The position numbers were made by a program, and so were the translations under genes. DNA of 64,000 bases from Aphodosoma sp051870875. GTDB lineage: Bacteria; Bacteroidota; Bacteroidia; Bacteroidales; Paludibacteraceae. Positions 60,519 through 64,000 of the stretch are shown here, piece by piece. Below the pieces are notes generated by a model, which saw nothing but the letters and a program-made list of their open reading frames with translations, had not been told where the DNA came from and made no database searches. Location of the stretch: contig JBJECG010000058.1 in assembly GCA_051870875.1 (NCBI GenBank), positions 18,097 to 82,096 on the forward strand. The letters are read 5' to 3'. Every line of letters starts with the position of its first letter. Position 1 is the first letter of the stretch.

Positions 60519-61568
60519 ATGACTAAAATCGGAGAACTTGGTGAGTTTAAGCTCATTGAAGCACTTACAGAGGGTATTGAACTGAAAAACGCTTCATCGA
60601 AAATCGGTGTCGGTGACGACTGTGCCGTCATGGATTATGGCGAAAAGCAAGTTGTGGCTACTACCGACCTGCTCCTCGAAGGCATTCATTTCGATCTTAC
60701 ATACACCCCTCTCAAACACCTCGGTTACAAATCCGCTATGGTCAATATCTCCGATATCTGCGCCATGAACGCCACACCTACTCAGATGCTTGTTAGCATA
60801 GGACTGTCCGAACGCTTCTCCGTCGAACAGGTCGATGAACTCTATGCCGGCATCTACCTCGCTTGCGAAAAAGCCGGTGTCGATGTTGTCGGAGGCGATA
60901 CTTCCGCATCTCTTACCGGTTTGACTATCAGCATTACTTGCCTTGGCGAAGTCGAAAAAGGCAAAGCCGTACTTCGTTCCGGAGCCAAACCGACTGACAT
61001 TATTTGCTGTACCGGCGACCTTGGTGCTGCTTATATGGGGTTGCAACTGCTTGAGCGCGAAAAGCGTATCTTCAACGAAACCAACGCACCCGAAGGTTTC
61101 CAACCCGATTTTGCAGGCAAGGAATATATCCTCGAACGCCAGCTGAAACCGGAGGCTTGCATCGATACCGTCAAATTCCTTCGCGAGAAAAATATCGTGC
61201 CAACTGCCATGATGGATATTAGCGACGGCCTATCATCCGAACTGCTCCATATCTGCAAGGCAAGCCATGTCGGTTGTCGTGTATACGAGGAGAAAATTCC
61301 TATCGATTACGTTACTGCTACTATGGCCGAAGAATTCAATATGAATCTTACAACTGTCGCACTCAACGGAGGTGAGGATTATGAACTGCTTTTCACTGTC
61401 CCGTTGTCTGATTACGAACGGGTGAAGAACCTCGAAGGTGTACATGTCATCGGACATATTACCGCAGAAAACGAAGGCGCTGCACTCATTACTCGTGACG
61501 GAGCCGAAATCGCTGTCCGTGCGCAAGGATGGAACGCTTTCTCCCGCGATGATGACAAAAAGGACTGA
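60519..61568 (+). CDS. thiL: Thiamine-monophosphate kinase
   Basis: The 349-residue ATP enzyme phosphorylates thiamine monophosphate to the coenzyme thiamine pyrophosphate, the last step of the pathway. GVGDDCAV (30-37) binds Mg-ATP, TTDLLLEGIHFDL (48-60) is the substrate loop, and the late MMDISDGLSSEL and GGEDYELLF complete the PurM-like fold. All motifs are present. A broken partial copy lies at 57511-57777. It is followed by rpiB after 26 nt. Confidence 0.96.
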   Translation: MTKIGELGEFKLIEALTEGIELKNASSKIGVGDDCAVMDYGEKQVVATTDLLLEGIHFDLTYTPLKHLGYKSAMVNISDICAMNATPTQMLVSIGLSERFSVEQVDELYAGIYLACEKAGVDVVGGDTSASLTGLTISITCLGEVEKGKAVLRSGAKPTDIICCTGDLGAAYMGLQLLEREKRIFNETNAPEGFQPDFAGKEYILERQLKPEACIDTVKFLREKNIVPTAMMDISDGLSSELLHICKASHVGCRVYEEKIPIDYVTATMAEEFNMNLTTVALNGGEDYELLFTVPLSDYERVKNLEGVHVIGHITAENEGAALITRDGAEIAVRAQGWNAFSRDDDKKD

Positions 61569-61594
61569 CTTATCATTCAAACAACAAAATATCA

Positions 61595-62050
61595 ATGAAA
61601 CCGATTAATCAGATAAAACTCGGCATAGCCTCCGACCATGCAGGTTATGAGTTGAAAGAGACTATCAAGAAATATCTTGCCGGACAAGGCAACTCTACAG
61701 TCAAAGATTTTGGAACTCACAGTGCTGATAGTTGCGATTATCCCGACTATGCACATCCGCTCGCATCTGCCGTCGAAACAGGAGAATGCGAATTCGGTAT
61801 CGCCATTTGCGGCAGTGCCAACGGCATCAGCATGACAGTCAACAAGCACCAGGGCTGCCGCGCTGCTATCTGCTGGAACACCGAGCTTGCCGCGCTTGCC
61901 CGTCAGCACAACAACGCCAATGTGCTCTCTCTGCCGGCCCGTTTTATTTCGGCCGATTTGGCTCTTGAAATACTCAAAACTTTCTTTGCAACCGACTTTG
62001 AAGGGGGACGCCATGAACGTCGTGTGCGGAAAATAGCATTGGTCGGGTAA
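61595..62050 (+). CDS. rpiB: Ribose-5-phosphate isomerase B
   Basis: The 151-residue enzyme interconverts ribulose 5-phosphate and ribose 5-phosphate. ASDHAG (12-17) holds the catalytic-type H15, ICGSANGIS (71-79) holds C72, and H105 matches the ring-opening His. It belongs to the RpiB/LacAB family and is in the normal place after thiL for many Bacteroidales. The gap to rpsU (300 bp) holds only the rpsU promoter. Confidence 0.95.
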   Translation: MKPINQIKLGIASDHAGYELKETIKKYLAGQGNSTVKDFGTHSADSCDYPDYAHPLASAVETGECEFGIAICGSANGISMTVNKHQGCRAAICWNTELAALARQHNNANVLSLPARFISADLALEILKTFFATDFEGGRHERRVRKIALVG

Positions 62051-62234
62051 GTGCAGCTGTAGATTCCTGTAGCTCCAAGGTTTGCGGAGTTGCTTGAATA
62101 AATCGTATAAACTGGTTTTTGTGAAAGTGATTTGCTGAAGGAGGTGATTGTTATTGTCGGAATCCTGAATCGTGGATTCTTTGCCTGCAGTTCGTGCCTT
62201 ATTGGACATCAGCTGCAAGTTTTTGGGAAAAAAC

Positions 62235-62265
62235 ATTGTCATACAGAAAAAAACAACTATCTTTG
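62235..62265 (+). promoter_or_regulatory. Promoter of rpsU
   Basis: ATTG (62235-62238) and TATCTTTG (62258-62265) with a 19-nt spacer form a good promoter, giving a leader of about 80 nt before the ATG at 62351. Confidence 0.7.
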
Positions 62266-62350
62266 CAGCCCTGATTAGCCGTAGCCGGCATTTCGGACTG
62301 AATTTGTATATTCAAAATAATAGTCAACCTATAAAACTTTATCAATCAAA

Positions 62351-62542
62351 ATGATCGTAGTACCGGTAAAAGAGGGCGAAAATATCGAGAAGGCTCTCAA
62401 AAAATTCAAACGTAAATTTGAAAAAACAGGTGTTGTAAAAGAACTTCGTCGTCGTCAGCAATTCGACAAGCCGTCTGTCGTCAAACGCGACAAGATGATG
62501 CATGCTATATATGTCCAGCAGTTGCATCGCGGTGAGGAATAA
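62351..62542 (+). CDS. rpsU: Ribosomal protein bS21
   Basis: The 63-residue product begins MIVVPVKEGENIEKALKKFK and has KTGVVKELRRRQQFDKPS, the bS21 pattern. In Bacteroidota bS21 helps cover the anti-Shine-Dalgarno sequence of the ribosome. No Shine-Dalgarno precedes this gene here, unlike the form reported for some Flavobacteriia. The xerC-type gene starts 16 nt later. Confidence 0.97.
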   Translation: MIVVPVKEGENIEKALKKFKRKFEKTGVVKELRRRQQFDKPSVVKRDKMMHAIYVQQLHRGEE

Positions 62543-62558
62543 TCGCCTCTGATAAAAA

Positions 62559-63449
62559 GTGATAGATAAATTTCTGCAATATATACGGTATGAGAAGAAC
62601 TACTCTTCTTATACCGTTTTGTCTTATCAGACGGATCTTTTCCAGCTGCGTGACTTCATTTCTGTCCAATACGGGGCGTTTTCTCCCGAAACTTTGACAT
62701 CCGGACAGTTGCGCGAATGGATAATTGCCCTTATGGATGTAGGCGAAAAAACCACTACTATCAATCGCAAAATATCAGCCGTCAAGTCATTCTATAAGTT
62801 TTTGAACCGCAACGGTTTGGTAGCGGCCAACCCGACACTGAAAATCATTACTCCGAAACGCCCTAAAAATCTGCCGGTGTTTTTTCAGGAAAAAGAAATG
62901 GACAAATGTTTGGAATTGTCGGAAAATAATTCTACCTTTGAAGGCGTAAGGGACGCGCTTGTCGTAGAACTGATTTACCAGACCGGTTTGCGTCGCTCGG
63001 AAGTTGTCTGCCTGCTGGACCGTAATGTGGATACTGAAACATGCCAGTTGAAGGTCCTTGGTAAGGGCAACAAAGAAAGGGTGGTGCCGTTTGGCAACGA
63101 TTTGGCCGTGAGAATAGATGCTTACAGGGCAAAAAGAAATGAAATATGTCCGGATCTCGGTGGCGGCATGCCGCTGCTGTTGACGGCCCGGGGACTGCCG
63201 ATGAAACCTGCGCAGATATATTATATAGTGAAAAACAAAATGGGAGAGGTGAGCTCTCGGCAAAAACGAAGCCCGCATGTGTTGAGACACACTTTTGCCA
63301 CCACGCTGCTTAATCATGGAGCTGATATCAATTCCATTAAAACACTTCTCGGTCATGCTTCGCTTGCCGCTACGGAACTGTACACCCATGCCACTTTTGA
63401 ACAAATAAAAAATATCTATCAACACTCACATCCACGTGGGAAAAAATAA
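62559..63449 (+). CDS. xerC: XerC/D-type tyrosine recombinase (chromosome dimer resolution)
   Basis: The 296-residue recombinase starts with GTG. The core-binding domain spans about 1-90 and the catalytic domain has R145 (TGLRRSE), K169 (LGKGNKER), H240-x2-R243 (HVLRHTF), H266 (LGHASL) and the nucleophile Y275 (ELYTHAT). All six catalytic residues are present. It sits in the conserved rpsU-recombinase-hpf-tRNA order of Bacteroidales, so it is a housekeeping Xer protein rather than a mobile-element integrase. The C versus D assignment is uncertain. Confidence 0.9.
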   Translation: MIDKFLQYIRYEKNYSSYTVLSYQTDLFQLRDFISVQYGAFSPETLTSGQLREWIIALMDVGEKTTTINRKISAVKSFYKFLNRNGLVAANPTLKIITPKRPKNLPVFFQEKEMDKCLELSENNSTFEGVRDALVVELIYQTGLRRSEVVCLLDRNVDTETCQLKVLGKGNKERVVPFGNDLAVRIDAYRAKRNEICPDLGGGMPLLLTARGLPMKPAQIYYIVKNKMGEVSSRQKRSPHVLRHTFATTLLNHGADINSIKTLLGHASLAATELYTHATFEQIKNIYQHSHPRGKK

Positions 63450-63459
63450 GGAGGTCTAT

Positions 63460-63750
63460 ATGAATATTCAGATTCAAGCCATCAAATTCGATGCAACGGA
63501 AAAATTACAGCTGTTTGTCACAAAAAAGCTTTCTAAGCTGGATCGTCTGTATGACCAGATTACGACTGCCGAAGTTTATCTTAAGGTAGTGAAACCTGAA
63601 ACTTCCGAAAACAAGGAGGTGGAAATTACACTTATCGCTCCGAATGCTAAGTTTTTCGCATCCAAAGTGTGTGATACTTTTGAGGAAGCTGTTGACTTGT
63701 CAGTTGAGGCACTTGAAAAACAAATAGAAAAAGCCAAAAGCAAAAGGTGA
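63460..63750 (+). CDS. hpf: Ribosome hibernation-promoting factor, short form
   Basis: The ATG at 63460 is preferred over an in-frame GTG upstream, because AAGGAGG (63448-63454) lies 5 nt before it. The 96-residue protein has NIQIQAIKFDATEKLQLFVTK-type start residues and EVEITLIAPNAKFFASKVCDTFEEAVD, the HPF/YfiA fold. It shuts ribosomes down by 100S or 70S binding in starvation. The strong Shine-Dalgarno is unusual in this phylum. Confidence 0.92.
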   Translation: MNIQIQAIKFDATEKLQLFVTKKLSKLDRLYDQITTAEVYLKVVKPETSENKEVEITLIAPNAKFFASKVCDTFEEAVDLSVEALEKQIEKAKSKR

Positions 63751-63848
63751 AGAAGCCTTTTGTTGGCGCATAACTGGCACTGCATAAGTGATTTGAATGA
63801 TAATGTCTGCAATAAGCGAAGTTTTTTGCAGAAAAATGCGTGCAAATA

Positions 63849-63879
63849 TTTGCTGTTTCAGATAAAATGCTTACCTTTG
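63849..63879 (+). promoter_or_regulatory. Promoter of the tRNA gene(s)
   Basis: TTTG (63849-63852), a 19-nt spacer and TACCTTTG (63872-63879) match the phylum consensus exactly, and the tRNA starts 68 nt downstream. The cluster continues outside the window. Confidence 0.82.
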
Positions 63880-63947
63880 CAAGCCGTTAGAGATGAATTG
63901 TGCAACATGAGTCTGACGGCTTGCTTGCACTTTGCAGACAATCAGAT

Positions 63948-64000
63948 GCCTCTTTAGCTCAGTTGGCCAGAGCACGTGATTTGTAATCTCGGGGTCGTTG
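63948..64000 (+). tRNA. tRNA-Thr(TGT), 5' part only
   Basis: The sequence begins GCCTCTT (acceptor), TA, then the D-arm GCTC...GAGC. The anticodon stem closes CGTGA/TCTCG with the seven-base loop TTTGTAA, anticodon TGT at 63982-63984, which reads ACA. The window ends in the T-arm. The order after hpf agrees with a Thr-tRNA cluster in related genomes. Confidence 0.93.

Noticed and set aside
62559..63449. The recombinase as a phage or island integrase
   Set aside because: The rpsU-recombinase-hpf-tRNA order is conserved housekeeping in Bacteroidales and no element borders are visible.

Overview
The window looks like chromosomal DNA from an anaerobic gut-type Bacteroidales (Bacteroidota). The reasons are the gene order of the ribosomal operon, many promoters of the Bacteroidota type (TTTG, then 19-21 nt, then TAnnTTTG), few Shine-Dalgarno sequences, many exported lipoproteins, and a type IX secretion (T9SS) sorting tail on a giant surface protein. 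A family such as Muribaculaceae or Barnesiellaceae is plausible but not proven from sequence alone.

Layout. Bases 1-14000 hold the S10-spc-alpha operon from the end of rplC to rplQ, including secY, map, infA, rpmJ and rpoA. An unusual 203-nt structured spacer separates rpsN from rpsH. Bases 14351-17419 (minus strand) hold a short-chain dehydrogenase, an Old Yellow Enzyme family reductase and a membrane protein strikingly like animal steroid 5-alpha-reductase. This trio could reduce the A ring of 3-oxo-delta4 steroids or bile acids. Bases 17949-33353 hold a zinc-peptidase lipoprotein, a 2669-residue T9SS cargo whose promoter contains ten Gs in a row, an FKBP lipoprotein, a TPM/LemA pair, a small outer-membrane barrel and class II aldolase.

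Bases 33727-42803 form an AT-richer defence-type island: XRE regulator, type III restriction-modification genes (mod, res), a ParB-like protein coupled to a D12-class adenine methylase, and an AlbA_2 regulator. Next to it lies a scar of a mobilizable element, in which an integrase N-terminus is joined to a relaxase C-terminus. Bases 44372-47120 hold an S41 protease and an RlmL-type rRNA methylase. Bases 48157-57464 hold nine same-strand genes for exported proteins, several with ATGA overlaps: a von Willebrand A protein, two LPP20-like paralogues, a DUF5683-like protein, carboxypeptidase-regulatory-domain lipoproteins, a DUF1566/Lcl-type protein and a transglutaminase-like protein. I do not recognise a described system with this composition.

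Bases 57511-60206 hold a broken thiL copy and a BlaI/BlaR1-type sensor pair whose promoter carries three 17-bp dyad operators spaced exactly 21 bp apart. The end is housekeeping: thiL, rpiB, rpsU, a XerC/D-type recombinase, hpf and the start of tRNA-Thr(TGT), which is cut by the window end.

The best candidates for new biology are the steroid-reductase trio with its unusual 20-bp-periodic upstream region, the exported multi-gene cluster, the ParB-like/D12 methylase addition to a type III restriction system, and the homopolymer-controlled surface protein.
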